Below, in pieces: positions 42,306-50,659 of a DNA stretch of 64,000 nucleotides. The DNA lies in contig NZ_JMKI01000031.1 of the NCBI RefSeq assembly GCF_000712295.1, positions 124,001-188,000 on the forward strand. Reading direction: 5' to 3'. The position numbers and the translations under genes were made by a program. The notes below the pieces were generated by a model. The model did no database searches. It saw only the letters and a program-made list of their open reading frames with translations, and was not told where the DNA came from. Source of the stretch: Synergistes jonesii (GTDB taxonomy: Bacteria > Synergistota > Synergistia > Synergistales > Synergistaceae). The first letter of the stretch is position 1; every line of letters starts with the position of its first letter.

Positions 42306-43031
42306 ATGAAGACCCTTGCAGTGATTCCAGCAAGATATTCCAGCACAAGGCTGCCCGGCAAGCCGCTTGTAGAAATTGCCGGCGTTCCTCTCGTTCTGCG
42401 CGTCCTGAACAACGTCCGCTCCTGTCCCTCTGTCGACCGCGTCATAGTCGCGACCGACGACGAACGAATCGCGGAGGTCGTCGCGCGCGGCGGCGGCGAG
42501 GCGCTGATGACGCCGTCCGAGCTTCCGAGCGGCGGCGACCGCGTCGCCTATGCCGCTAAGAGGATCGAAGCGGATTACGTTTTGAACGTCCAGGTGGACG
42601 ATCCGCTCGTCGGCGCGGATATGATAGACTCCCTCGTGGCGGCGCTCGACGCGGACCGCTCGGTAATGCTCGCCCTCCTGGTGAAGAGGATCGAAAATTC
42701 CGAAGAGGTCGCCGCGCCGAACGTGGTCAAGGCCGTTTTCGACGGCGGCGGGCGCGCGATGTATTTCAGCCGCTCGCCTATACCTTATCCGCGGAACGAG
42801 GGCGGCGTATGGTACAAGCATATCGGCCCCTACGGCTGGCGGCGCGATTTCCTCTTGGAATTCGCCGCTATGGAACAGACGCCGCTCGAAAAGGCGGAGA
42901 GCCTCGAAATGCTCCGCGTCATAGAGCGCGGGCGCTCGATAAAGTGCGTCGAGGCCGCGCGCGATACCATCGAGATAGACACGCCCGAGGATCTGACGAG
43001 AATCGAAAAATATTTTCGCCGCGGATTTTGA
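42306..43031 (+). CDS. kdsB: CMP-Kdo/Kdo8N cytidylyltransferase
   Basis: 241 residues. IPARYSSTRLPGKPL is the nucleotide-binding motif of 3-deoxy-manno-octulosonate cytidylyltransferases; VDRVIVATDDERI, LPSGGDRVAYAAKRI, NVQVDDPLVGADMI, YFSRSPIPYPR, YKHIGPYGWRRDFLLEF and GRSIKCVEAARDTIEIDTPEDL follow. It activates Kdo with CTP for lipid A-core synthesis. The two genes downstream, an alcohol dehydrogenase-like oxidase and an aminotransferase, match the order of the Shewanella kdnA/kdnB/kdsB locus, so the true substrate may be the 8-amino form. Confidence 0.93.
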   Translation: MKTLAVIPARYSSTRLPGKPLVEIAGVPLVLRVLNNVRSCPSVDRVIVATDDERIAEVVARGGGEALMTPSELPSGGDRVAYAAKRIEADYVLNVQVDDPLVGADMIDSLVAALDADRSVMLALLVKRIENSEEVAAPNVVKAVFDGGGRAMYFSRSPIPYPRNEGGVWYKHIGPYGWRRDFLLEFAAMEQTPLEKAESLEMLRVIERGRSIKCVEAARDTIEIDTPEDLTRIEKYFRRGF

Positions 43032-43096
43032 TTCGCGGCCGTCCGAGCTGCGGACGCGCCGCTCTGCGGCGGCTTTAAAGAAATGGGGAAATTTTT

Positions 43097-44215
43097 ATGA
43101 TCAGGATAGCCGAAGATATAAAAAGTTTTACAGAAATGCAGCCCTTCTGGCGCGTCGAGCTGCCGACGGAGGTGGTTTTTTCCGGCGACGGAGTGCGTGA
43201 GCTCCTTGCGAAGCTTAGGGAGCGCGGGAGGCGCGCCTTCTTCGTCGTCGACTCCGCGCTGAAGGAGCAGCCGCGTTTCGCGCCGCTCTTCGCGCAGAAA
43301 AACCTTTTCGAGTTCGACGCGACCTCCTCCGAGCCGCGCACCTCCGACGTCGATTCTCTGCGCGCGGAGATTCGGGAGCTGGCGGAGCAGCCGGACACGC
43401 TCGTCGGAGTGGGGGGCGGCGCGGCGATGGACCTCGCGAAGGCGACGGCCGTTTGTCTCGCAAACCCACGTCCGGCGCAGTGCTATCAGGGCTTCGACAT
43501 GGAGATGAACAAGGGCGCGGACGTCTGGACGATGCCGGCGCTCATCGGCACCGGCGCGGAGGTCACGCCTATCGCCGTGCTGCGCGGGCCGGAGAGGAAG
43601 CTCGGCATAAACAACCGCTACGTGCAGGCGGAGCTCGCGGTGATCGACCCGGAGCTGTCGAGGGACGCGCCGCATTTCAACAGGTTTTTCACGATGCTCG
43701 ACAGCTATTTCCACCACTGCGAGATATTGGCGAGCAAGACGAGCGCGGCGGACGCCAAGGCCGATTCGCAGGAGGGCGTAGAGCTCGCGCGCCACGTCCT
43801 TTCGCACGACCTGAGCCGCTACAGCGCGGAGCTCGCGATTAAGTCCGCGGCGGCCTCCCTGCTCGGCGGGAGCAGCTCCGTCACGGGACGAGTCGGCGCG
43901 GCTCACGCTATCTCCTACGGCCTCAGCAACTGCGCGCCGCGTCTGCCGCACAGCGTCGCGGTGACGATCTCGATGTGCGCGCTCGAAGACGTTTACCCTG
44001 CGGGCTGCGCGGAGACGAAGGGCTTTCTCGCCGCGAACGGCTTTCCCGTGCCGCGCGCGTCGAACTACGGCGTCACGCGCTTGGATATAGAGAAGATGAC
44101 GCGCAGCGTGCTCGGCATGGGAAAGCTGTGGCGCAGCTGCTTTGGAGAAAATTGGCGCGCTGCGGCCGCGCGCGGCTGGATAGAAGATGTTTACAAAAGA
44201 ATAGTCAAGGGGTGA
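43097..44215 (+). CDS. kdnB: KdnB-like Kdo 8-oxidase (iron-containing alcohol dehydrogenase family)
   Basis: 372 residues. N-terminal Rossmann part (FWRVELPTEVVFSGDGVREL, VGVGGGAAMDLAKATAV) and a helical metal domain with ALIGTGAEVTPIAVLRGPERKLGINN, a D-x3-H pair in MLDSYFHHCE, and two His in GRVGAAHAISYGLSNCAPRLPHSVAV. In Shewanella KdnB oxidises the C8 hydroxyl of Kdo to an aldehyde for transamination. The identity rests on the position between kdsB and a KdnA-like gene and on the family; the sequence alone only shows the Fe-ADH fold. The metal-site spacing should be checked by alignment. Confidence 0.82.
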   Translation: MIRIAEDIKSFTEMQPFWRVELPTEVVFSGDGVRELLAKLRERGRRAFFVVDSALKEQPRFAPLFAQKNLFEFDATSSEPRTSDVDSLRAEIRELAEQPDTLVGVGGGAAMDLAKATAVCLANPRPAQCYQGFDMEMNKGADVWTMPALIGTGAEVTPIAVLRGPERKLGINNRYVQAELAVIDPELSRDAPHFNRFFTMLDSYFHHCEILASKTSAADAKADSQEGVELARHVLSHDLSRYSAELAIKSAAASLLGGSSSVTGRVGAAHAISYGLSNCAPRLPHSVAVTISMCALEDVYPAGCAETKGFLAANGFPVPRASNYGVTRLDIEKMTRSVLGMGKLWRSCFGENWRAAAARGWIEDVYKRIVKG

Positions 44216-44221
44216 CGCAGA

Positions 44222-45400
44222 ATGGCAGGCACGGAAATTTTTGACGACGACGAGATAAGGGCGGCGGCCGACGTAATAAGACGCAGGATGATACACCGCT
44301 ACGGCTCGCACGAGCAGCGCGGGGGAGTCTACCGCGCCGAGGAGTTCGAGGCCGCGGCGAAGAAGATAACGGGCTCGCGCTACGCGCTCGCGCTGTCGAG
44401 CGGCACGGCGGCGCTGATCACGGCGCTGAAGGGGGTCGGAGTGAAGCCGGGCGACGAGGTGATCACCTCCCCCTTCACCTTTATCGCGACTGTCGAAGCG
44501 ATAGTCGCCTGCGACGCAGTGCCGCTATTCGGAGAGATAGACGAGACGCTTTCGCTCTCGGCCGCGTCGGCGGAAAAGCTGATCACGCCGCGCACGAGGG
44601 CGCTGATGCCGGTGCACATGTTCGGCGCGGCGGCGGATATGGATTCCTTCACGGCGCTCGGCAGAAAATACAAGCTCCCCGTCGTCGAGGACGCCTGCGA
44701 GGTCGTCGGGGGCACTTATAAGGGGCGCGCGCTCGGCGGGATAGGCGACTGCGGCGCCTGGAGCTTCGATCCGAACAAGACCCTCACCGTCGGCGAGGGG
44801 GGTATGCTCTTCACGGACGACCGCGACGTCTGGTTCGCGATGGACTGCTATCACGACCACGGGCACATACACAGCAAGGAACATGACCGCGGCGCTGAAG
44901 GGAAGTTCGGCTTCGGCGTGAACTTCCGCATAAGCGAGCTGCAGGGCGCGCTCGGCGTCGTCGCCTTATCGAAGCTGCCGGCGGCGCTGGCCTCGCTGCG
45001 CGCCGAGAAAAAGAAGATAATGGACGCGGGAAGGGCGGCGGGGCTCGCGCCGCGCCCGTCGCACGACGAAGCGGGAGACAGCGCGACTCACGCGATATTC
45101 ATGCTGCCGACCGCCTCCGCCGCGAAAAAATTCCAGGCCGCCGCGAAAGAGGCCGGCGCCGGCTGCGCGATAATCGGAGAGAACACATGGCACTACGCGA
45201 AGCACTGGGAAGCGCTCGCCGCTATCGGCGAAAAAGAATATTTCGGGAACAAAACCCCCTCCTACGCGCCGGAGAGCTTCGCCCAGGCCGACGAAAAGCT
45301 CTCGCGCGCGACGGCCTTCACGCTGAACGTCAAAATGGGCGAAGAGGAGATAAATAAAATCGTCAGGGCCGTGGAGGCGGGAGCGAAAGCGGCGCTGTAG
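44222..45400 (+). CDS. kdnA: KdnA-like 8-amino-Kdo transaminase
   Basis: 392 residues, DegT-family PLP enzyme. EIFDDDEIRAAADVI...HRYG, ALALSSGTAALITALKG, PGDEVITSPFTFIATVEAIVACDAVPLFGEIDETLSLS, MPVHMFGAAADMD, VVEDACEVVGGTYKGRALGGIGDCGAWSFDPNKTLTVGEGG (Schiff-base Lys in NKTLT) and DHGHIHSKEHDRGAE...GVNFRISELQGALG. The DHGH and DRGAE stretch is particular to KdnA-type enzymes. It would transfer an amino group from glutamate to the C8 aldehyde of oxidised Kdo, giving 8-amino-3,8-dideoxy-octulosonate. It starts six bases after kdnB. Confidence 0.87.
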   Translation: MAGTEIFDDDEIRAAADVIRRRMIHRYGSHEQRGGVYRAEEFEAAAKKITGSRYALALSSGTAALITALKGVGVKPGDEVITSPFTFIATVEAIVACDAVPLFGEIDETLSLSAASAEKLITPRTRALMPVHMFGAAADMDSFTALGRKYKLPVVEDACEVVGGTYKGRALGGIGDCGAWSFDPNKTLTVGEGGMLFTDDRDVWFAMDCYHDHGHIHSKEHDRGAEGKFGFGVNFRISELQGALGVVALSKLPAALASLRAEKKKIMDAGRAAGLAPRPSHDEAGDSATHAIFMLPTASAAKKFQAAAKEAGAGCAIIGENTWHYAKHWEALAAIGEKEYFGNKTPSYAPESFAQADEKLSRATAFTLNVKMGEEEINKIVRAVEAGAKAAL

Positions 45401-45522
45401 CGCGCCGTAGGCCGGCGGAGATTCAAAAGCGGCGGCGAAGTTTGCGCGCTTTTCGCGCCAAAGCCGCCCGGCTGGTATAAAATGTAATTGAAGGATATCT
45501 AATATAGAACGAGGTGCCGGCA

Positions 45523-46746
45523 ATGAAAAAAGAACTTTTCGCAAAGCTCGAATCCCTTGAGTCCGAGATGACGAAGACCCTGGCGGAAATGATAGCGTTC
45601 CCCGCGATAAACCCGATCGACGGGGGAAGCGGGGAATTCCGCAAGGCGCAGTATATTTTGAAAAAAATCAAAGAGCTCGGCTTCGGAGAGGCCGAGGTAT
45701 ACGCGCCGGCCGACCCGGCCGCGGAGGGAGGGGAGCGCCCGAACGTCGTGCTGCGCTTTCCCGGAAGGACGAAGCGCCGCCTCTGGATAGCGGCCCATAT
45801 GGACGTCGTGCCGGCGGGAGAGCTCTCGCTGTGGGAAACCGACCCTTTCAGCGCCGTCGTGAAGGACGGGCGCATTTATGGCCGCGGCGTCAACGACAAC
45901 GGGCAGGAAATAGTCTCGTCGCTCTACGCGCTTTACGCGCTGAAGGAGCTGGGCCTGACGCCGGAGTTCGAGGTCTGTCTCGCCTTCGTCGCGAACGAAG
46001 AGGTCGGCAGCGATTACGGAATCAAATATCTGATCAAGGAGGGCCTTTTCGATAAGGAGGACCTCGTCGTCGTGCCGGACATGGGTACGAAGGAGGGCGA
46101 TTTCATCGAGGTCGCCGAAAAGAGCATCTGCTGGATAGAATTCACCGCCGAAGGAAAGCAGACGCACGCGAGCACCCCGGAACAGGGAATCAACGCCTGC
46201 CGCGCGGCGAACGCCTTTTCTGTGTCGCTCGACGAAGCGCTGCACGCGGCCTTCCCCGAGGAGGACGAGCGCTTCGATCCTCCCCGCTCGACATTCGAGC
46301 CGACGCGCCGCTGCGCCAACGTCGACAACGTGAATACGGTGCCAGGCGTCGAACGCTTCTGCTTCGACTGCCGCGTGCTGCCCTCCGTCCCCCTCGCCGA
46401 GGTGAAGAAGGTCGTAGAAGCCGAGGTCAAGAAAGCGCAGGAAAAATACCGCGTGAAGATCGGCTATACCTTCCCGCAGTACACGGAGGCCGCGGAGCCG
46501 ACGGAAGCCGGCGCGCCCGTCGTGAAGGTCCTTAGCTCCGCGATAGCCGGCGTGTTCCCCGGCTTGAATGTGCGGGTCGGCGGCGTCGGAGGCGGGACCT
46601 GCGCCGCCTATTACAGGGAGGCGGGCATACCGGCGGCGGTGTGGGGGCAGCAGAGCGGCTGCCCGCATATGCCGAACGAATACACGGAGATCGCCTATAT
46701 GCTCAACGAGGCGAAGGTGTTCGCGCTGACGATGCTCGGAGAATAA
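45523..46746 (+). CDS. M20-family metallopeptidase/deacylase
   Basis: 407 residues from ATG 45523 (GAGGTG six bases before; a GTG at 45514 is the alternative). AAHMDVVPAGELSLWETDPFSAVVKDGRIYGRGVNDNGQ carries the first metal ligands and catalytic Asp; VANEEVGSDYG has the catalytic Glu; QTHASTPEQGINA is the dimer-domain His; GQQSGCPHMPNEY supplies the last His. ArgE/DapE/succinyl-diaminopimelate desuccinylase-like; the exact substrate is open. Terminator at 46771-46802. Confidence 0.9.
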   Translation: MKKELFAKLESLESEMTKTLAEMIAFPAINPIDGGSGEFRKAQYILKKIKELGFGEAEVYAPADPAAEGGERPNVVLRFPGRTKRRLWIAAHMDVVPAGELSLWETDPFSAVVKDGRIYGRGVNDNGQEIVSSLYALYALKELGLTPEFEVCLAFVANEEVGSDYGIKYLIKEGLFDKEDLVVVPDMGTKEGDFIEVAEKSICWIEFTAEGKQTHASTPEQGINACRAANAFSVSLDEALHAAFPEEDERFDPPRSTFEPTRRCANVDNVNTVPGVERFCFDCRVLPSVPLAEVKKVVEAEVKKAQEKYRVKIGYTFPQYTEAAEPTEAGAPVVKVLSSAIAGVFPGLNVRVGGVGGGTCAAYYREAGIPAAVWGQQSGCPHMPNEYTEIAYMLNEAKVFALTMLGE

Positions 46747-46770
46747 AATCCGCGGCGCCTTTCGCTGTCG

Positions 46771-46802
46771 AAATTGGGCCGCTTTTACGGCTCAATTTTT
46801 TT
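46771..46802 (+). terminator. Terminator after the M20 gene
   Basis: AAATTGGGCCG (46771-46781) pairs around CTTTTA with CGGCTCAATTT (one mismatch), running into TTTTT. Two near-direct copies of TTTTTTTGCAATAAA follow (46794-46826). Confidence 0.75.
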
Positions 46803-46925
46803 GCAATAAATTTTTTTTGCAATAAAATGTATAAGAGAAGCCGCGTTTACGCGGCGGAACTTTCGAACGCGCGCAGCGAGATTGAAAAATTTTTATTGTA
46901 CCGGCGCTTTGCGGGAGGGAAAGCC

Positions 46926-47822
46926 ATGAGAGTATCAGAAAAATATCTCGAATATGAAACGGCCGCGAAGGAAAAAATAACGATACCGGTGATTGAAATG
47001 GCGGGCGCGGAGGACGGCCCCCGCGTCGCGATCACCGCGGGGGCGCTCGGCTGCGAATATTCCGCGATAGCCGCGGCCATCGGGCTGAAGAGGTTCCTCA
47101 GGAACAAGAGGCTGCTGGGGACGCTGACGATAGCGGCGGCGGCCGACGTGGCCGCTTTCGAGGCGCGCCGCTCGTTCGCCGCGCGGCTCGGCGAAAAAAA
47201 TACCCGCGGAGATTATTCCGAAGCCCTCGCGTATCATCTGCTGAACGACGTCGTCGCGAAGGCGGATTATCATATCGCCCTCGGCGGATGCGACGCGACG
47301 GCGGAGCTGGAGCCCTTCGCGATTTATTGCAGCTGCTCGGGGGAAAAAATAACGGAGGGTTCTCGGCTGCTCGCCGAAGCCTTCGCTCCGCCGAACGTCG
47401 TTGAAGTGACGCGCGGCTCGCCCTTCGTCCTCGGCGGCGAGTGCGAGGCGGCCGCGGAGGCGGGGGTGCCGTCGGCGCTTTTCGCTGCGGGAGGCGCGTC
47501 GTCTGATGCGGGAACGTATTTCAGGGGAATCGTCGGCGCTTTGAAATTCGCCGGAGCGCTCGGCGGAGAGGCGCTTTCGCCCCTGCCGCCGCGCCGCTTC
47601 AAAGCTTTGATCGCGCTGCGCGCCTCGAAAAAAGGGTTTTACCGCGGCGAGGCCTCCGTCGGCGACGAGCTGTTGAAGGGCGACGGCGTCGGCGTGCTGA
47701 CCGATTATTTCGGCAACGCGGTCGAAGAGGTCGTGACGCCGGCGGCCGGTCGGCTGCTCATAGCCGCGGCCTCCCCGGCGATGCCGGAAGGCGGCTTCGC
47801 CGCGGCGGTCGCGCTGAGGTAG
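46926..47822 (+). CDS. Succinylglutamate desuccinylase/aspartoacylase-family protein
   Basis: 298 residues from ATG 46926, after GGGAGGGAAAGCC; the frame is open further upstream but that part is shadow. IPVIEMAGAEDGPRVAITAGALGCEYSAIAAAIGLKRFL is laid out like the start of AstE/AspA enzymes, but the metal motif HGxE is replaced by GALGCEYS, with GCE keeping only Glu. ADYHIALGGCDAT stands where the usual IDLHTG would be. The loss of His ligands suggests altered or lost metal binding. C-terminal GFYRGEASVGDELLKGDGVGVLTDYFGNAVEEVV is typical. Confidence 0.78.
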   Translation: MRVSEKYLEYETAAKEKITIPVIEMAGAEDGPRVAITAGALGCEYSAIAAAIGLKRFLRNKRLLGTLTIAAAADVAAFEARRSFAARLGEKNTRGDYSEALAYHLLNDVVAKADYHIALGGCDATAELEPFAIYCSCSGEKITEGSRLLAEAFAPPNVVEVTRGSPFVLGGECEAAAEAGVPSALFAAGGASSDAGTYFRGIVGALKFAGALGGEALSPLPPRRFKALIALRASKKGFYRGEASVGDELLKGDGVGVLTDYFGNAVEEVVTPAAGRLLIAAASPAMPEGGFAAAVALR

Positions 47823-47834
47823 AATCGATCAGCG

Positions 47835-47866
47835 GAGCCGCACGCAAAAAAGCGCGGCTCTTCTCT
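47835..47866 (+). terminator. Terminator after the aspartoacylase-like gene
   Basis: GAGCCGC...GCG/CGC..GCGGCTC hairpin around AAAAAA, followed by TTCTCTT. Moderate intrinsic terminator between converging genes. Confidence 0.6.
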
Positions 47867-47881
47867 TGGTTCATGGGGAGA

Positions 47882-48178
47882 TCAGTTCTTCGGCGCGCGT
47901 TTGGGGTTTTTAGGAAACCACCCCTTCTCGACGCGTTTGGCCTGCTGCTTCAGTTCGTGTATGCTCCACAGCAGCGTGAAACCCACGACTCCCAGGACGG
48001 CGGAGAGCAGGAGATGCTCCGCGAACAAAGACGCGGCGCAAAAGGCGAGCCCTCCTGCCAGGAAAAGCGGCCATATCCTTTCGGAAAAGTAATATTCGCA
48101 TTTGATGACAACTGGATGAAAGAGGCCGATGACGACGAAAGAGGTCGGCCCGATGAGGATGCCGAAGCAGTTGGGCAC
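47882..48178 (-). CDS. DUF4491-family membrane protein
   Basis: 98 residues, three hydrophobic helices. GILIGPTSFVVIGLFHPVVIKCEYYFSERIWPLFL, LLWSIHELKQQAKRVEKGWFPKNPKR are the conserved parts of DUF4491 (HPxVIKxEYYF and RVxKGWFPxNPKR). Function unknown. It follows a DUF4405 gene by 18 bases on the same strand, a pair probably made together. Confidence 0.85.
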   Translation of the reverse strand: MPNCFGILIGPTSFVVIGLFHPVVIKCEYYFSERIWPLFLAGGLAFCAASLFAEHLLLSAVLGVVGFTLLWSIHELKQQAKRVEKGWFPKNPKRAPKN

Positions 48179-48196
48179 AATAGATCTCCTTTCTCT

Positions 48197-48937
48197 CTAC
48201 CAAGAGCTCCCGGAGGAGCCGCCGAAAATCATGAACAGCAGTGCGGAAAAACCGCCCGCGGCCCCGAGCGTCAGGGCCGGATGCAACAGGCTCAGCCAAC
48301 GTTTCGAGACAAGCCCTGCGAGCGCTTTGTATCCCTGGTGCGCCAGCAGAACCCAGAACGACATCATCGCAAGGTTCTCGGCCAGCACGAAGGGCGCCGC
48401 CTTATCGTAATCCAAAAAGGCGAACTGTGTGGTGAGGAAGAGATAGGACGGTATATCCATCGTGAGGAATAGGTAAAGCCCATAACCGGCCGCCAGAACG
48501 GCGAGGATGTTCAAGCTCGCGCCCCTCCGGCCGGCCGGCAGGCGTCCGACCGCCATTCCCCAATGCAGCCCCAGATGAACGCTCATCAGGATGAAGCTCC
48601 AGTAGGCCCCCGCAAGATGCGCCGATCTGGCCCAGTATATCCCCGGCCAAACGTCCGCAGAAAAGAGGATATGTCGGGACATCGCCATTCCGCTCGCGGC
48701 CGTGATGAGGAAGGCTCCCAGCAGCAGCATGTTCACCGCAGTCCATATGGTTCTGAGAAGCCCGTAACGTCCTTTGAACAGGGCACGGTACCATTGGCGA
48801 TTGAGCCATTGGTGCAGCAGAAACAGGGCGAACATCGCCATCCCCAGCCGCTCGTGCGCTTCTTCTCCCGTCACCTGAAACGCCATCAGAAGCAGCAGCA
48901 GAAGCGTCATCAGCAGATCCACGATTCTCTTCGTCAG
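48197..48937 (-). CDS. DUF4405-family membrane protein
   Basis: About 246 residues, six helices. LLMAFQVTGEEAHERLGMAMFALFLLHQWLNRQWYRALFKGRYGLLRT and SAHLAGAYWSFILMSVHLGLHWGMA contain paired His residues in the membrane, like cytochrome b-type heme ligands. The first ordinary start is GTG 48922 (MDLLMT), but the family normally begins with M-x-K-R-I-V before DLLMT, and here the in-frame LTKRIVDLLMT can only begin at CTG 48937 or 48940, 9-12 bases after GGAGG (48950-48954). I set the start at CTG 48937 on this basis; GTG 48922 is the conservative choice. Confidence 0.75.
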   Translation of the reverse strand: MTKRIVDLLMTLLLLLLMAFQVTGEEAHERLGMAMFALFLLHQWLNRQWYRALFKGRYGLLRTIWTAVNMLLLGAFLITAASGMAMSRHILFSADVWPGIYWARSAHLAGAYWSFILMSVHLGLHWGMAVGRLPAGRRGASLNILAVLAAGYGLYLFLTMDIPSYLFLTTQFAFLDYDKAAPFVLAENLAMMSFWVLLAHQGYKALAGLVSKRWLSLLHPALTLGAAGGFSALLFMIFGGSSGSSW

Positions 48938-49167
48938 CAGCGTAGTTCACCTCCTATGAATAATGTTCCGGACGTCCGATCAAAGCAGAATTTCTAAATA
49001 CTCAGCCGTATTCTATGGCCTTTAGCCGACTCCAAGTCAAGATAAAATGACAGATAAAAACAGGCTCCAATTCGAATTAGGAATCTGTTAGCGACACCGG
49101 CGACCAGAGCTGCCGCGCTGAAGTAAAAGGGGCGCTTGATATGCGCCTCAACGGTCCGTTCATATTT

Positions 49168-50520
49168 TTATCTGGCGTTGATGGGGACAACGTTCGCGAT
49201 ACTTTCTATCACGCGGCTGCCGTCCTTTCTCGTCATCTCCATATCAGTCACCGCGACGCAGTTTATCGTCCTCCTGCCCTCCGCTCCGCCCGAGCCGGAA
49301 GGGCCGAGGGCGTAGACGGAGTGGATGGCGTACGGCCTGCCTTTGACAGTGCCGAGCAGCAACATTACGTGCCCCGGCATCTGCAATATCGTTCCGGCCG
49401 GCGCCGACGCTAACAGCTTTTCCTTCTCCGCGGCGCTCATCTTCGACACGTCGATATGGGCGGGAACCCTCGCCTGAGCCGACGAGTTGCGCGGCAGCTC
49501 CACGCCGAAGGTGAGGTAGAGGTCGCGGACGAAGGCGCTGCAGTCGCGCGAAGAGAAGCTCCCGCCCCAGCCGTAGCGCTCGCCGAGCGTCTTGAAGGCC
49601 TGCCTTATCACGTTCACCTGGGTGCACGGCGGGAAGCCGCGCGAAAGGCCGGCGGAGAGCGGCAGCCGCTCCGTCGTAATCTTCAGAGAGCCGTCTTCGC
49701 TGCGCTGCGGCACGAGGAAGCAGCGGCTGAAGAGCGACGATACGCCGTCCTCCTCGTCGGTGTTGGCGGCCGGCAGCCTCGTCCCCATAAGAAATTCGCG
49801 GCGCCCCTTCTCGGGCTCCGAGCTCCTTATGTCGGAAAAGGCGCGACTCGCCGTTACAACGTAAAAGCCGCCGGAGAATATTTCGCGCAACGTCCTCTTG
49901 TCGGTCAACGCTACGTCATCTTTGCTTATCCAGCCCGAGCAGCTGGGCGTTTCAACGAAATAATATTTCCCATCCTTAGATTCGTGAAGCGCGGCGAGCG
50001 GCTCCCATATCTTGACCGTGCTCTCTGCGTTCATGTCGAAGAGGAGGTCGCCGGCGCTGCCGTAAAGGGGCCCCCCACAGGGATAGGCCTTTATCTCAGC
50101 GTTCCGCGCCGCTGTCGCGAAGCGGACGATAGTCGTTTCCTCGACGCTTTCGGCGTCGGCGTTCTTTTCGACGCGCCGCCAGAAGTCTTCTCCTGCCGGC
50201 TCGGAGCCGATGAAACGCGGCGAGTCCGGGCGCTTTGAGAAAGGCGCCATCTTCTTCAGCACGGCTTCGCGCGGCAGCATCTCGGCGTACTCCAGTATAT
50301 CCGTACAATATGTGCCAGGCGTTTTTCTGATTTCCGCGCTAAGCCGCGCCGTCCCGTCCGCGTCGAGAAGCACGGCGCCCGCGTTCTTCGCGCGCTTTAT
50401 CCAGTATTCGGCGTTCAGCATCTCTTCCGTCGTGCCGCAGAAATTTTTCGCGCCTTCGGCAAAGCAGCGCGGCGCCTGAAGCGTAGCGGCGAGCAGCAGC
50501 GCCGCGATAAATTTTTTCAT
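49168..50520 (-). CDS. Exported SH3/NlpC-P60 cell-wall hydrolase
   Basis: 450 residues. Signal peptide MKKFIAALLLAATLQAPRCFA, a helical N-terminal region, an SH3b-type domain around residues 150-215 (EIKAYPCGGPLYG...YYFVETPSCSGWISKDDVAL), and a C-terminal NlpC/P60 domain: catalytic Cys in FSSRDCSAFVRDLYLTFGVELPRNSSAQA, His in MPGHVMLLLG and a third polar His in AIHSVYALG. Such proteins cut peptide bonds in peptidoglycan stems in the periplasm. Stands alone. Confidence 0.88.
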   Translation of the reverse strand: MKKFIAALLLAATLQAPRCFAEGAKNFCGTTEEMLNAEYWIKRAKNAGAVLLDADGTARLSAEIRKTPGTYCTDILEYAEMLPREAVLKKMAPFSKRPDSPRFIGSEPAGEDFWRRVEKNADAESVEETTIVRFATAARNAEIKAYPCGGPLYGSAGDLLFDMNAESTVKIWEPLAALHESKDGKYYFVETPSCSGWISKDDVALTDKRTLREIFSGGFYVVTASRAFSDIRSSEPEKGRREFLMGTRLPAANTDEEDGVSSLFSRCFLVPQRSEDGSLKITTERLPLSAGLSRGFPPCTQVNVIRQAFKTLGERYGWGGSFSSRDCSAFVRDLYLTFGVELPRNSSAQARVPAHIDVSKMSAAEKEKLLASAPAGTILQMPGHVMLLLGTVKGRPYAIHSVYALGPSGSGGAEGRRTINCVAVTDMEMTRKDGSRVIESIANVVPINAR

Positions 50521-50659
50521 TTAGCAAGCCCCCGCAGCGCGCGGCGCGTGCCGGCCGCGCAAATATATCTGATAGAATATCATAAAAGCTTATAATGGAG
50601 TAGAATAACGGCTGTGCGGGCGTGGCGCCCGCTAAAGAGCGTGAAAGGGGCTGGACGCC

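Noticed and set aside
42830-44311. 493-codon frame antisense to kdsB/kdnB
   Set aside because: No motif, and both plus-strand genes are well supported.
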